Source: VBOC01 sp964512655 (lineage in GTDB: Bacteria > Bacteroidota > Ignavibacteria > UBA10030 > SZUA-254). From it: DNA of 64,000 nucleotides. How positions within the stretch are numbered: position 1 is the stretch's first letter; every line of letters starts with the position of its first letter. A program made the translations under genes and the position numbers. This document shows, piece by piece, positions 9,319-17,438 of the stretch. The DNA lies in the NCBI GenBank assembly GCA_964512655.1, contig CAZEJT010000014.1, forward strand, positions 8,190 to 72,189, written 5' to 3'. The notes beneath the pieces were generated by a model that searched no databases, had not been told where the DNA came from, and saw nothing but the letters and a program-made list of their open reading frames with translations.

Positions 9319-9391
9319 GGGGCTGTAGCTCAGTTGGGAGAGCGCCTCGTTCGCAACGAGGAGGTCGTCGGTTCGATCCCGATCAGCTCCA
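9319..9391 (+). tRNA. tRNA-Ala (anticodon CGC)
   Basis: A full cloverleaf: acceptor GGGGCTG pairs with CAGCTCC (one G-U), the D arm reads TAGCTCAGTTGGGAGAGC, the anticodon loop TTCGCAA gives CGC, and the T arm holds GGTTCGATCCC. The 3' CCA is not encoded. Confidence 0.93.
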
Positions 9392-9510
9392 CATGTTCCG
9401 GATGGTCCCCGCCGCGGGGATCGATCTCCGGTTGAGACATCCGTCCCCCGCGAGACCGCCCCTCTTCCCCTCGACAGAAGCCATACGACTCCCTCTTCGT
9501 CGCTCCGCTC

Positions 9511-11805
9511 ATGACACCCGGTAATCGTTGGCTATTCGGCGGGATACTGGGTATATTATTCTTTTCGACGTATCTCTACGTGGTTACGACAACGAAGAGT
9601 CCAAAATACGGCCCCACCGTCGAGCCTCCGGCTGATGCCTCAACTCTTTCTCCTTCGATGCGCGATAATCTCAAGGAAGGCAAGAAGCCAAACCGCCTGA
9701 TCAGAGAGAAAAGTCCCTACCTCCTTCAGCACGCGTTCAATCCCGTCGACTGGTATCCGTGGGGAGAAGAGGCCTTCGAGAAGGCACGCAGAGAGGACAA
9801 ACCGATTTTTCTTTCGATCGGATACTCCACCTGCTACTGGTGCCACGTGATGGAACGCGAAGTGTTCGAAGACACCGCGATCGCCCGCCTGATGAATGAA
9901 TCGCTCGTCTGTATCAAAGTCGACCGCGAGGAACGCCCCGATATCGACCGTGTGTACATGACTGCGGTACAGGCGATGACAGGCGGTGGCGGGTGGCCGA
10001 TGTCGGTCTTCCTCGATACGTCCCTCGCCCCGTTTTTTGGCGCAACGTACATTCCTCCTAAAGCCCAGTATGGGCGGCCCGGGTTCCCCGACCTCGTAAG
10101 AAGGATCTCCGAAGTCTGGACGAAAGACCGGCCGAAGATCCACGAATCGAGCGCTCAGATCGGCGATTTCCTCAGAAACACCTCGGCACCCGCTCCCGCA
10201 CCGGTAAACGACTCGTCGCTTGGAGCGGCATATGCGGCCTTTGCCCGCGCATTCGACCCCGAGTTCGCAGGTTTCGGCACAGCCCCCAAATTCCCGAGGC
10301 CGGTTGTGTTCGATTTTCTCCTGAGATACTACTTCAGGACGGGCCAGGATTCCGCCCTGCAGATGGTCCTCGCGACCCTGAAGAAAATGTCGGAAGGAGG
10401 GGTCTACGACCAGATTGGCGGCGGATTCCATCGCTATTCCGTCGACCGCCAATGGCGGGTGCCCCATTTCGAGAAGATGCTGTACGACCAGGCGGGCCTC
10501 GCGATCTCGTATCTTGAGGCGTTCCAGATTACTCATGATCAAACATACTCTTCGATCGCCCGCGACATCCTCGGTTATGTCTCCAGAAACATGACCTCTC
10601 CCGAGGGGGGCTTCTACTCCGCCGAGGATGCAGAAAGCGCGATCGATCCTGCCCGAAGCGGAGAGAAAGAGGAAGGCGCATTTTATCTCTGGACTCACGC
10701 GGAGATCGAGGCTGTTCTTGGGAAGCAAGACGCGGCGCTGTTCGCCTATCGGTACGGTGTGACCGACTCGGGCAACGCGCTCGACGATCCGATGCACGTC
10801 TTTATGGGGAAGAATATTCTCTTCGCGGCCCGCACCCTCGATCAGACGGCAGAAAAGTTCAACCGGACGTCCGGACAGACCCTCGAGATTCTTTCGGAAG
10901 CACGGCGAACGCTGTTCGAGGCCAGAGAACACCGCCCAAAACCTCATCTCGACGACAAGATCATCGCGGCTTGGAACGGGATGATGATCAGCGCGTTTTC
11001 ACGGGCGTTCCAGGTGTTGCATAAGAGAGACGATCTCGACCGTGCCCGACGCGCGGCGGAGTTCGTGATGACAAGGCTGTATGACAGCCCAAGCCGGGCG
11101 CTCCGGCGACGCTATCGCGACGGCGAGGCGCGCTTCGAAGGGACGCTGCAGGATTACGCGTTCCTGATCCAGGGCCTCCTCGATCTGTACGAGGCGTCGT
11201 TCGACGTACGATGGCTCAAGGATGCGCTCATCCTGGCCGGAAGACAGAATGATATCTTCTGGGACCCTGCAGCGGGGGGTTACTACGACGCATCGGGCAA
11301 GGATCCCACTGTCCTGATCAGGACGAAGGAGGACTACGACGGAGCCGAACCCTCGGGCAACTCGATCGCCGCGCTCAACCTTCTCCGCCTCTCCCAGATG
11401 ACGGACAACCGGGAATTCAGAGAGATGGCGGAGATCACCATTGCTTCGCTTGGCACGAGGATCCGGTCGACGCCCGAGGCAGTTCCGGAGATGCTTGCGG
11501 CCCTCGCCTGGTCTCTATCCACGCCGCGCGAGATCATCATCGCAGGAAACCCCGGATCGGAGGACACCGAGTCGCTCCTTGCAGAGGTGTTTTCACATTT
11601 CATTCCGTTCCGCGTCATCATGCTCGCCGATGGACAGGCGGGACAGAAAGAGCTCGGTACTATTCTGCCGTTCATCTCGGGGATCAACTCTCTCGGCGGA
11701 AAGGCCACGGCCTACGTATGCGAGAACTATGCCTGCCAGCTTCCCACCACCGACCGCGCAACCGTCGCGCGCCTTCTGAGGCCGCAGGTCGGTCGGGGAA
11801 AGTAG
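9511..11805 (+). CDS. DUF255 thioredoxin-domain protein (YyaL/SSP411 family)
   Basis: A 764-residue protein with an N-terminal membrane anchor (about residues 6-26). A thioredoxin-like DUF255 domain follows (NRLIREKSPYLLQHAFNPVD, then CYWCHVMERE with a CxxC at about residues 108-111). The C-terminal two thirds resemble the (alpha/alpha)6 barrel of N-acylglucosamine epimerases (GGGFHRYSVD and VPHFEKMLYDQAGL). The family is widespread and its function is not settled; a redox role is inferred from the CxxC. The ATG has no clear ribosome site and lies 119 nt after tRNA-Ala. Its TAG at 11803-11805 touches the ribosome site of the next minicistron, so it is probably cotranscribed with the CDF transporter. 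Confidence 0.88.
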   Translation: MTPGNRWLFGGILGILFFSTYLYVVTTTKSPKYGPTVEPPADASTLSPSMRDNLKEGKKPNRLIREKSPYLLQHAFNPVDWYPWGEEAFEKARREDKPIFLSIGYSTCYWCHVMEREVFEDTAIARLMNESLVCIKVDREERPDIDRVYMTAVQAMTGGGGWPMSVFLDTSLAPFFGATYIPPKAQYGRPGFPDLVRRISEVWTKDRPKIHESSAQIGDFLRNTSAPAPAPVNDSSLGAAYAAFARAFDPEFAGFGTAPKFPRPVVFDFLLRYYFRTGQDSALQMVLATLKKMSEGGVYDQIGGGFHRYSVDRQWRVPHFEKMLYDQAGLAISYLEAFQITHDQTYSSIARDILGYVSRNMTSPEGGFYSAEDAESAIDPARSGEKEEGAFYLWTHAEIEAVLGKQDAALFAYRYGVTDSGNALDDPMHVFMGKNILFAARTLDQTAEKFNRTSGQTLEILSEARRTLFEAREHRPKPHLDDKIIAAWNGMMISAFSRAFQVLHKRDDLDRARRAAEFVMTRLYDSPSRALRRRYRDGEARFEGTLQDYAFLIQGLLDLYEASFDVRWLKDALILAGRQNDIFWDPAAGGYYDASGKDPTVLIRTKEDYDGAEPSGNSIAALNLLRLSQMTDNREFREMAEITIASLGTRIRSTPEAVPEMLAALAWSLSTPREIIIAGNPGSEDTESLLAEVFSHFIPFRVIMLADGQAGQKELGTILPFISGINSLGGKATAYVCENYACQLPTTDRATVARLLRPQVGRGK

Positions 11806-11812
11806 GAGAACA

Positions 11813-11845
11813 ATGAGCATCTACACCCCGCCGGTCTGTCGATGA
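11813..11845 (+). CDS. Ten-codon minicistron overlapping the CDF transporter start
   Basis: ATG at 11813 follows AGGAG and encodes MSIYTPPVCR before a TGA at 11843-11845, which overlaps the transporter ATG as ATGA. The transporter start itself lacks a ribosome site, so the minicistron would supply ribosomes by termination-reinitiation. Whether the peptide has any role is unknown; chance cannot be excluded for so short a frame. Confidence 0.4.
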   Translation: MSIYTPPVCR

Positions 11846-12810
11846 GTTCCGAACGCAGGAACGAACATTCCTCGCACTACTCCGCCGGCGACATCGGCCA
11901 GATGAGCAGGGCCATGCGGCTCTCGCTCGTGATCGGATTCGGAATGCTTGGAGTGAAGGCGCTGGCCTACGCGATCACGGGCTCCACTGCCATACTCTCC
12001 GACGCGGCTGAGTCTCTCGTCCACGCGCTGGCGGTATCGTTCGCGGCGTACAGCCTACGGCTCAGTCTTAAACCCGCCGACGCCACGCATCCCTACGGGC
12101 ACGACCGCATCAGCTTTTTCTCTGCCGGCTTCGAGGGCGCGATGATCATACTGGCCGCAATCGCCATCATTAGCGAGGCAATCCACCAGTGGGCGACCGG
12201 TCTCTCGATCCGAAACATTGACCTTGGAACCCTGTTCGTAGTGCTCGCCACCGTCATTAACGGCGGGCTGGGCCTGTACCTCATCCGTCAGGGCAAGAAG
12301 CACTCCTCACTCGTCCTCGAGGCAAACGGGAAACACACTCTCACCGACAGCTGGACGAGCCTCGGGGTCATCGTGGGTCTGATTCTGGTCAAAGTCACCG
12401 GATGGCTTCCGTTCGATCCGATCGTCGCGATCCTCGTCGGTGGAAATATCCTCTGGACCGGCTACGGCCTTATACGGCGTTCGGTGGGCGGACTGATGGA
12501 CGAGTCGGACCCGGAGACCGATCGGTCGCTCCGGACGATCCTCGACCGGGAGACCAGCCGCTTCCAGATAGAGTTTCACGGCCTGAGGCACCGGAACGCC
12601 GGCAGCAGGCTCCTCGTCGAATTCCATCTCCTCTTTCCGAACGACGTCACCATCGCGTACGCCCACGAACGGACCACCGCGATCGAGCGTGCGATCCGCG
12701 CCGCGTTCCCCCGCCGCACCGAAATCATCAGCCACCTCGAACCCCTCGAAGGCCCCTGCGAGTCCCGCAAAGAAACCGCTGACGGCAGCGCAACCCACCG
12801 CCACAACTAA
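11842..12810 (+). CDS. Cation diffusion facilitator (CDF) metal transporter
   Basis: A 322-residue inner-membrane protein of the CDF family, which exports divalent metals such as zinc, iron or cobalt in exchange for protons. Transmembrane helices start near residue 24. The metal-site motif on helix 2 reads SDAAESLVHALA, followed by HPYGHDRISFF. The matching pair on helix 5 is seen in HTLTDSWTSLGV. The C-terminal cytoplasmic domain (about residues 225-300) ends with a His-containing tail. Histidine and aspartate in these motifs are intact. Metal specificity cannot be read from the sequence. Translation is probably coupled to the overlapping minicistron. Confidence 0.9.
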   Translation: MSSERRNEHSSHYSAGDIGQMSRAMRLSLVIGFGMLGVKALAYAITGSTAILSDAAESLVHALAVSFAAYSLRLSLKPADATHPYGHDRISFFSAGFEGAMIILAAIAIISEAIHQWATGLSIRNIDLGTLFVVLATVINGGLGLYLIRQGKKHSSLVLEANGKHTLTDSWTSLGVIVGLILVKVTGWLPFDPIVAILVGGNILWTGYGLIRRSVGGLMDESDPETDRSLRTILDRETSRFQIEFHGLRHRNAGSRLLVEFHLLFPNDVTIAYAHERTTAIERAIRAAFPRRTEIISHLEPLEGPCESRKETADGSATHRHN

Positions 12811-12858
12811 GCCCTGACCATCGCCTGCGCCGTTTGACTCTCATTTTTCCGTTTCGTA

Positions 12859-12885
12859 ACTTTGTAATACAAAGTACTTTATATT
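12859..12885. promoter_or_regulatory. Palindromic operator and -10 box of the membrane/winged-helix operon
   Basis: A perfect inverted repeat ACTTTGTA-A-TACAAAGT occupies 12859-12875 and a third partial half-site (AAAGTACTTT) continues to 12880. A TATATT -10 box follows at 12880-12885. The palindrome lies where RNA polymerase must sit between the -35 and -10 regions, so a bound dimer would block transcription. The winged-helix protein at 13514-13813 is the obvious candidate ligand (inference). Confidence 0.6.
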
Positions 12886-12914
12886 GAAAAGCGAATCATA
12901 CGGGGAATCTCAGC

Positions 12915-13517
12915 ATGAACCATATCGACGGCCCGGCACGGGACCTCTCAGAAATCCGCTCGATGATGGAGCGGTCCTCGAAATTCCTATCCCTGAGCGG
13001 CATGGCCGGCGTGAGCGCCGGCTGTGCGGCCCTTGTGGGGGCGACGGCCGCATGGTGGCGGATCGGACAGACCGGGAGGGGAGAGAGCACCGCAGGCCCG
13101 GCGGGATTTCTCGCGGCGGATGCGGCCGCGGTCCTTATCCTGGCAGTGGGACTGGCGGCGTTCTTCACACGCCGCATGGCCCGCAGGAAGGAGATTCCGG
13201 TGTGGTCGGGCGCGACGAGGCACCTTCTCTCCGCGCTCATGGTCCCCCTGGCCGCAGGAGGAATCTTCTCCCTCATCCTCTGGTATCACGGGCTCGTCAT
13301 GCTCATCCCTGCCGTGATGCTCATCTTCTACGGACTGGCGCTCTTCAATTCCGCCCGGTACACCGTGCCCGAGATGCACTACCTCGCCTCCGGAGAAATT
13401 CTGCTCGGCCTGTGCGCGGCGCTTCTGCTCGACTCGTGGCTCTTCCTTTGGGCTTTTGGGTTCGGCATCCTCCATGTCGTGTACGGCATCGTTATGTATG
13501 CCAAGTACGAGAAGTGA
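12915..13517 (+). CDS. Integral membrane protein of unknown function
   Basis: A 200-residue protein with about five to six hydrophobic helices (roughly residues 29-48, 65-85, 102-122, 125-145, 155-175, 178-195) and a short cytoplasmic N terminus (MNHIDGPARDLSEIRSMMER). I see no catalytic or binding motif. It is the first gene after the operator, and its TGA overlaps the GTG of the winged-helix regulator gene (GTGA). That arrangement suggests the membrane protein and regulator are made together. It could sense a signal at the membrane or be the regulated effector; the sequence does not decide. Confidence 0.7.
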   Translation: MNHIDGPARDLSEIRSMMERSSKFLSLSGMAGVSAGCAALVGATAAWWRIGQTGRGESTAGPAGFLAADAAAVLILAVGLAAFFTRRMARRKEIPVWSGATRHLLSALMVPLAAGGIFSLILWYHGLVMLIPAVMLIFYGLALFNSARYTVPEMHYLASGEILLGLCAALLLDSWLFLWAFGFGILHVVYGIVMYAKYEK

Positions 13518-13813
13518 AAGAGATCTTCGAACACATCAACAAAGTCTTCGAGAGCCGCGTGCGGCTCGCGGTGATGTCGGTCCTCATGGTGAACGACTTC
13601 GTCGAATTCAGCGCGTTGAAACAGATGCTCAACCTCACCGACGGTAACCTGGCCGCGCACATGTCAACGCTTGAAAAGAATCGCTACGTTTCCGTGAAGA
13701 AGCGCTTCAAAGGACGGAAACCTTCCACCTCCTATTACGCGACGCCGGGAGGGCGGCGCGCGTTCACCGATCATCTGAATGCCCTCGAACGACTCATCGG
13801 CAATATCCAGTAA
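13514..13813 (+). CDS. Winged-helix transcriptional regulator
   Basis: A 99-residue single-domain DNA-binding protein. It begins VKEIFEHINKVFESRVRLAV, carries a helix-turn-helix (FSALKQMLNLTDGNLAAHMS) and a basic wing (KKRFKGRKPSTSYYATPGG). This pattern fits the small HTH_34/MarR-like family that often controls its own operon. The GTG start overlaps the stop of the preceding membrane-protein gene. No effector domain is present, so it probably responds through dimer state or a partner protein. Its likely target is the palindrome at 12859-12875. A 309-residue frame spanning this gene from 12884 is only a chance in-frame extension. Confidence 0.85.
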   Translation: MKEIFEHINKVFESRVRLAVMSVLMVNDFVEFSALKQMLNLTDGNLAAHMSTLEKNRYVSVKKRFKGRKPSTSYYATPGGRRAFTDHLNALERLIGNIQ

Positions 13814-15332
13814 GGGAGCAACAACTATCACAACTCAGACAAGACTCGGAATCGCTATCCTCGTTGCGGGGGGCCTACTCGGCACCCTCGGCGACCAGCT
13901 GCTCCGGGCAGGCCCCTGGGGTCTCAATGCAACCCTCTGGATGGCGCTCTTCACGGTCGTCCTCGCAGGGTACTACAGGGCGTTTAACCCTGAATCTCCA
14001 ATCTCCCATCTTTGGCTTTTCGCAGTGGTGATCCTCTTTGCCGTCCTGCTCGCATGGCGCGACTCGGTGCCCCTGAAGCTGATGTGCCTGTTCGCGGCGG
14101 GGATTGCGTTCCTCCTGATACCGCTTGCGGGACGAGGGGTCCCTTTCGGCGCCCTTCCGCTGAACGGGTATGTCTTCGAGCTCGCCTCCGTCGGACTGAG
14201 CGCAGCCGCGGGCGCCCCTCTTCTCCTTTTCAAGGATATCCGCTGGAGTGAATTGAAACACTCCGAGCGAACGTCGAATATGGTCCGCCTTGCCCGGGGT
14301 CTGGCGATCGCGCTTCCCCTGGTCGTCATCTTCGGAGCGCTCTTCGTCGCCGCCGACGCCGAATTTGAGGAGATCGTGAAGAGGATTTTTGACATCGACC
14401 TCGTGGTGCTCATCCGCCACCTCTTTCTGGCCGGGTTTATTTTCTGGGCCGCCGCCGGCGTAATGCGGAGCGTCTTCTTCCGGTCCGAACTCCGGGAGCA
14501 GCTCCTCTCCTGGCAGGGCCGGCCCTCGATCGGGATTCTTGAGGCGGGACTCGTTCTTGGTCTTCTCGACGTTCTCTTTCTCGGCTTTGTCTTGGTCCAG
14601 CTTCACTATCTGTTCGGAGGCGCCGAGCTCGTGGCGACTGCCAGGGATCTGACCTACGCGCAATACGCACGCCGCGGTTTTTTTGAGCTGGTCACGGTCG
14701 CCGGGCTTGTCCTGCCGCTTCTCCTGGGCCTTCACTGGCTCCTCCGGAAGGAAAACCCGCGGGATGAAAAAACCTTCACATGGCTCGCCGGGACGCTGAT
14801 GGGGCTCCTCGTGGTCGTGATGATATCCGCGGCACACCGCCTTCTCCTGTACCAGCGGGAGTACGGCATCACCGAGCAGCGGATCTACGCCCTCGTTTTC
14901 ATGGCATGGCTCGCCGTGGTTCTGGCCTGGTTTTCCCTCACCGTGCTGCGCGGAGCTCGCAATCGGTTTGCGTTCGGGGCGCTCGTTTCCGGGCTTGCGG
15001 CGATATTCTGCCTTTGCGTGCTGAATCCGGACGCCCTGATCGTCCGCGTCAATTCGGCTCGCGCAGCCGAAGGCAAACGCTTCGATGCGCGTTATCTGAC
15101 TCGCCTGAGCCTCGATGCGGCTCCACCGCTCATTGAAGCCCTTCCCTCCTATTCCGAACAGGACAGAGGGATCATCGCGGCTCACCTGATTGAGTCCCTG
15201 CGCGAGAGCGCGGAGGAGGATTGGCGCACCTGGAGTTATTCAAGGGCTGCAGCTCTCCGCCTGATTGCGGCGCGGGAGGATGCCCTGCTGCTCATGGCGG
15301 AAAAAGCTGCCGCCCCGAACCTCCAACACTGA
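13779..15332 (+). CDS. DUF4173 polytopic membrane protein
   Basis: A membrane protein of about 500 residues with some twelve hydrophobic helices. It matches the DUF4173 pattern: DAEFEEIV, then GLLDVLFLGFVLVQ followed by HYLFGG, then LTYAQYARRGFFELV, YGITEQRIYALVFMAWL and NPDALIVRVN. Function is unknown for the family. The only ordinary start is ATG 13779, inside the regulator gene and without a ribosome site. A good AGGGAG at 13813-13818 instead points at an ATC codon (13827) that would start the protein as TTQTRLGIAIL. Either an ATC start or a base error is likely. The soluble C-terminal tail holds a repeated Leu/Ala pattern. Confidence 0.8.
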   Translation: MPSNDSSAISSKGATTITTQTRLGIAILVAGGLLGTLGDQLLRAGPWGLNATLWMALFTVVLAGYYRAFNPESPISHLWLFAVVILFAVLLAWRDSVPLKLMCLFAAGIAFLLIPLAGRGVPFGALPLNGYVFELASVGLSAAAGAPLLLFKDIRWSELKHSERTSNMVRLARGLAIALPLVVIFGALFVAADAEFEEIVKRIFDIDLVVLIRHLFLAGFIFWAAAGVMRSVFFRSELREQLLSWQGRPSIGILEAGLVLGLLDVLFLGFVLVQLHYLFGGAELVATARDLTYAQYARRGFFELVTVAGLVLPLLLGLHWLLRKENPRDEKTFTWLAGTLMGLLVVVMISAAHRLLLYQREYGITEQRIYALVFMAWLAVVLAWFSLTVLRGARNRFAFGALVSGLAAIFCLCVLNPDALIVRVNSARAAEGKRFDARYLTRLSLDAAPPLIEALPSYSEQDRGIIAAHLIESLRESAEEDWRTWSYSRAAALRLIAAREDALLLMAEKAAAPNLQH

Positions 15333-15446
15333 GACGGAATGCACCATCGCCGTCAGACCCTTTTTACAACCGCGCCTTCCGGGGCGGTGTCTTCTGCGGA
15401 AACGTTCGGAAACGGAATTTTTCACATGAAACGAAGGAGGGACTTC

Positions 15447-15887
15447 ATGTCCAACCACATCTGGTTTGCCGTCATCAGTTTTCACATCGTCGCTCTGCTG
15501 TTGTTCGGTTCGATGCTCCTCCTGTCGCGACGGCCGGCCATGCTCTACCAGCTTCTCGCGGCCGTACTCGGACTCGTCGCCGGTCTGATCGACGTCAACA
15601 GCGACGACGTACAGGTGACCGTTCTCCTCCTTCTGCTGTTCGGCTACTTTCTGGGGTTCGCGCGCCGCACGGAGACCTGGCAGCTCGGGATGCTTCTGGG
15701 GATGTGGGTGCCGCTCTTCGCCGTGATACGCGCCTTCGCGCTTGGAGGCCCCGGCCATTTTTTGCCCGAGGGCGTAGGGTCGCTCATCTCCCTCATCCCG
15801 GCCTTCGGGGGAGTCTACCTCGGCGCGGCAATCCGCAGGATGGCGGACCGGAGGGAACATGTCTCCGCGGAACGCGACCCCGGCTGA
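15447..15887 (+). CDS. Small integral membrane protein of unknown function
   Basis: A 146-residue protein with about four hydrophobic helices (near residues 5-25, 30-50, 53-72 and 80-100, with a further weaker segment at 110-128). The ATG at 15447 follows a perfect AAGGAGG with a 6-nt spacer. An upstream in-frame ATG at 15426 would place the ribosome site inside the gene, so it is not preferred. It is the last gene of the winged-helix/DUF4173 cluster, 114 nt downstream of it. I recognise no motif. Confidence 0.65.
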   Translation: MSNHIWFAVISFHIVALLLFGSMLLLSRRPAMLYQLLAAVLGLVAGLIDVNSDDVQVTVLLLLLFGYFLGFARRTETWQLGMLLGMWVPLFAVIRAFALGGPGHFLPEGVGSLISLIPAFGGVYLGAAIRRMADRREHVSAERDPG

Positions 15888-15930
15888 CGTGCTCCATCTC
15901 AGCCGGCTCTAGGCGCCCACTGGTCTAATC

Positions 15931-15975
15931 TGGTGTCACGGTCCATACCGTGACACCAGCGGGGAAAAACCTTCT
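15931..15975 (+). repeat. Family B hairpin repeat
   Basis: A perfect 12-bp stem (TGGTGTCACGGT, loop CCAT) at 15931-15958, then the conserved GGGGAAAAACCTTCTT tail. A GC-rich GGCGCTCCGCGCC palindrome follows near 15989, like the second half of family C. Confidence 0.85.
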
Positions 15976-16060
15976 TAGGGTGCACGGTGGCGCTCCGCGC
16001 CCCCCACGTCTATGGTAACCGCTCGCTTTTACCCCTGCAAACGATCCCTATGGTCAGGCA

Positions 16061-16093
16061 ATAATAAAAGGGGCGGTCGTCAAACCGCCCCTT
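16061..16093 (-). terminator. Rho-independent terminator of the metK-ahcY transcript
   Basis: On the minus strand a 10-bp stem AAGGGGCGGT/ACCGCCCCTT (16093-16084 and 16077-16068) with a 6-nt loop is followed by TTTTATTATT. It lies 27 nt after the ahcY stop. Confidence 0.85.
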
Positions 16094-16119
16094 CAGTGGG
16101 AGTCGTACACTGTTCGATC

Positions 16120-17400
16120 TCAGGTGCCCGAACTGTAATCCTCCGCGTAGCGCTTCTGATCGGCCGTGAGTTTGTCGATCGCGCCTCCCATCGTCCTGAG
16201 CTTCAGCGCCGCAATCTCCTGGTCCTGCTCGGCCGGGATGTCGTAGACTTTGTTCTCCAGCCGCTTCTTCTGCTTGTGGACTTCCACGAGCCGCAGCTGC
16301 GACATGAACTGGTTGGCAAACGACATGTCCATGACCTCCGAAGGATGTCCCTCTGCGGCCGCGAGATTCACGAGCCGTCCCTTGGCGAGGACATAGACCC
16401 TGTTGCCGTTCTTCATCGTGTATTCTTCGTTGTTGGGGCGCATCTCCCGGACGGATTTTGAAAGCTTCTTCAGGTCGACAAGGTTGACCTCGCAGTCGTA
16501 GTGTCCGGTGTTGCAGACGATGGCCCCGTCCTTCATCGACTTGAAGTGCCGGTCGACGATGATATCCTTTACGCCCGTGGCGGTGACGAACACGTCTCCA
16601 ACCCGGGCCGCTTCATCCATGGGCATCACCCTCACGCCGTCGAGTGTGGCCTTGAGCGCGGCCGTCGGCTTCACCTCGGTAACGATCACATTTGCTCCCA
16701 GGCCTTTCGCGCGGGTGGCGACTCCCCTTCCGCAGTGCCCATACCCCGCCACCACGACGTTCTTTCCCGCCAGAAGCACGCTGGTCGCGCGAAGAATGCC
16801 GTCGAGAGTCGACTGCCCCGTCCCGTAGACGTTGTCGAAGTCCCATTTCGTTTCGGCGTCGTTCACCGCGATCACGGGATACTTCAGGGCCCCGTCGTTC
16901 GCCATCGCGCGAAGCCGATGGACCCCGGTCGTTGTTTCCTCGGTCCCTCCGATCACATACTTTTTCGCAAACTCCGGATGCTTATTGTGGATCGTAAAGA
17001 TCAGGTCCGCGCCGTCGTCGAGCGTGAGGTTGGGATGCATCTTCAGGGTCTCCTCGATGCACCAGTAGAAGTCCTTCACCGACATGCCGTGCCAGGCGAA
17101 AATCGAGACGCCCTCCGCCGCAAGCGCCGCCGCAACCGCATCCTGCGTAGACAAGGGGTTGCATCCGCTCCAGCTCACCTCGGCCCCGGCCTCCACGAAG
17201 GTCTTTACCAGAACCGCGGTCTCCTTCGTCACGTGGAGGCAGCCGGCAATCCGGTAACCCTTGAGCGGCTTCGTCCTGCTGTACTTCTCTCTGATTGCCA
17301 TGAGGACCGGCATCCTCGTTTCAGCCCAGTGTATTAGTCGCTTTCCTTCGCCGGCAAGTTTCAGATCCGCGACTTTATAGTGGCCTTTCTTATAATCCAT
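16120..17400 (-). CDS. ahcY: Adenosylhomocysteinase
   Basis: A 426-residue S-adenosylhomocysteine hydrolase, which splits SAH to adenosine and homocysteine with bound NAD. The ATG at 17400 is preceded by AGGAA. Substrate motifs include CLHVTKETAVL and SWSGCNPLSTQD. The NAD-binding Rossmann motif reads VVAGYGHCGRGVA (about residues 217-229), followed by DVFVTATG and CNTGHYDCE. The C terminus ends SSGT rather than the usual K-x-x-x-Y-R-Y found in many homologues. It follows metK by 38 nt on the same strand and precedes a strong terminator, so it is the last gene of a SAM-cycle operon. Confidence 0.96.
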   Translation of the reverse strand: MDYKKGHYKVADLKLAGEGKRLIHWAETRMPVLMAIREKYSRTKPLKGYRIAGCLHVTKETAVLVKTFVEAGAEVSWSGCNPLSTQDAVAAALAAEGVSIFAWHGMSVKDFYWCIEETLKMHPNLTLDDGADLIFTIHNKHPEFAKKYVIGGTEETTTGVHRLRAMANDGALKYPVIAVNDAETKWDFDNVYGTGQSTLDGILRATSVLLAGKNVVVAGYGHCGRGVATRAKGLGANVIVTEVKPTAALKATLDGVRVMPMDEAARVGDVFVTATGVKDIIVDRHFKSMKDGAIVCNTGHYDCEVNLVDLKKLSKSVREMRPNNEEYTMKNGNRVYVLAKGRLVNLAAAEGHPSEVMDMSFANQFMSQLRLVEVHKQKKRLENKVYDIPAEQDQEIAALKLRTMGGAIDKLTADQKRYAEDYSSGT

Positions 17401-17438
17401 GGTATTCCTGAGTTGTAATGATTGTCTCGGTTGTACGT

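Noticed and set aside
12884..13813. A 309-residue frame across the start of the membrane operon
   Set aside because: Only its last 99 codons resemble a protein (the winged-helix regulator); the rest is antisense-like Arg/Gly-rich sequence overlapping the membrane protein in another frame.
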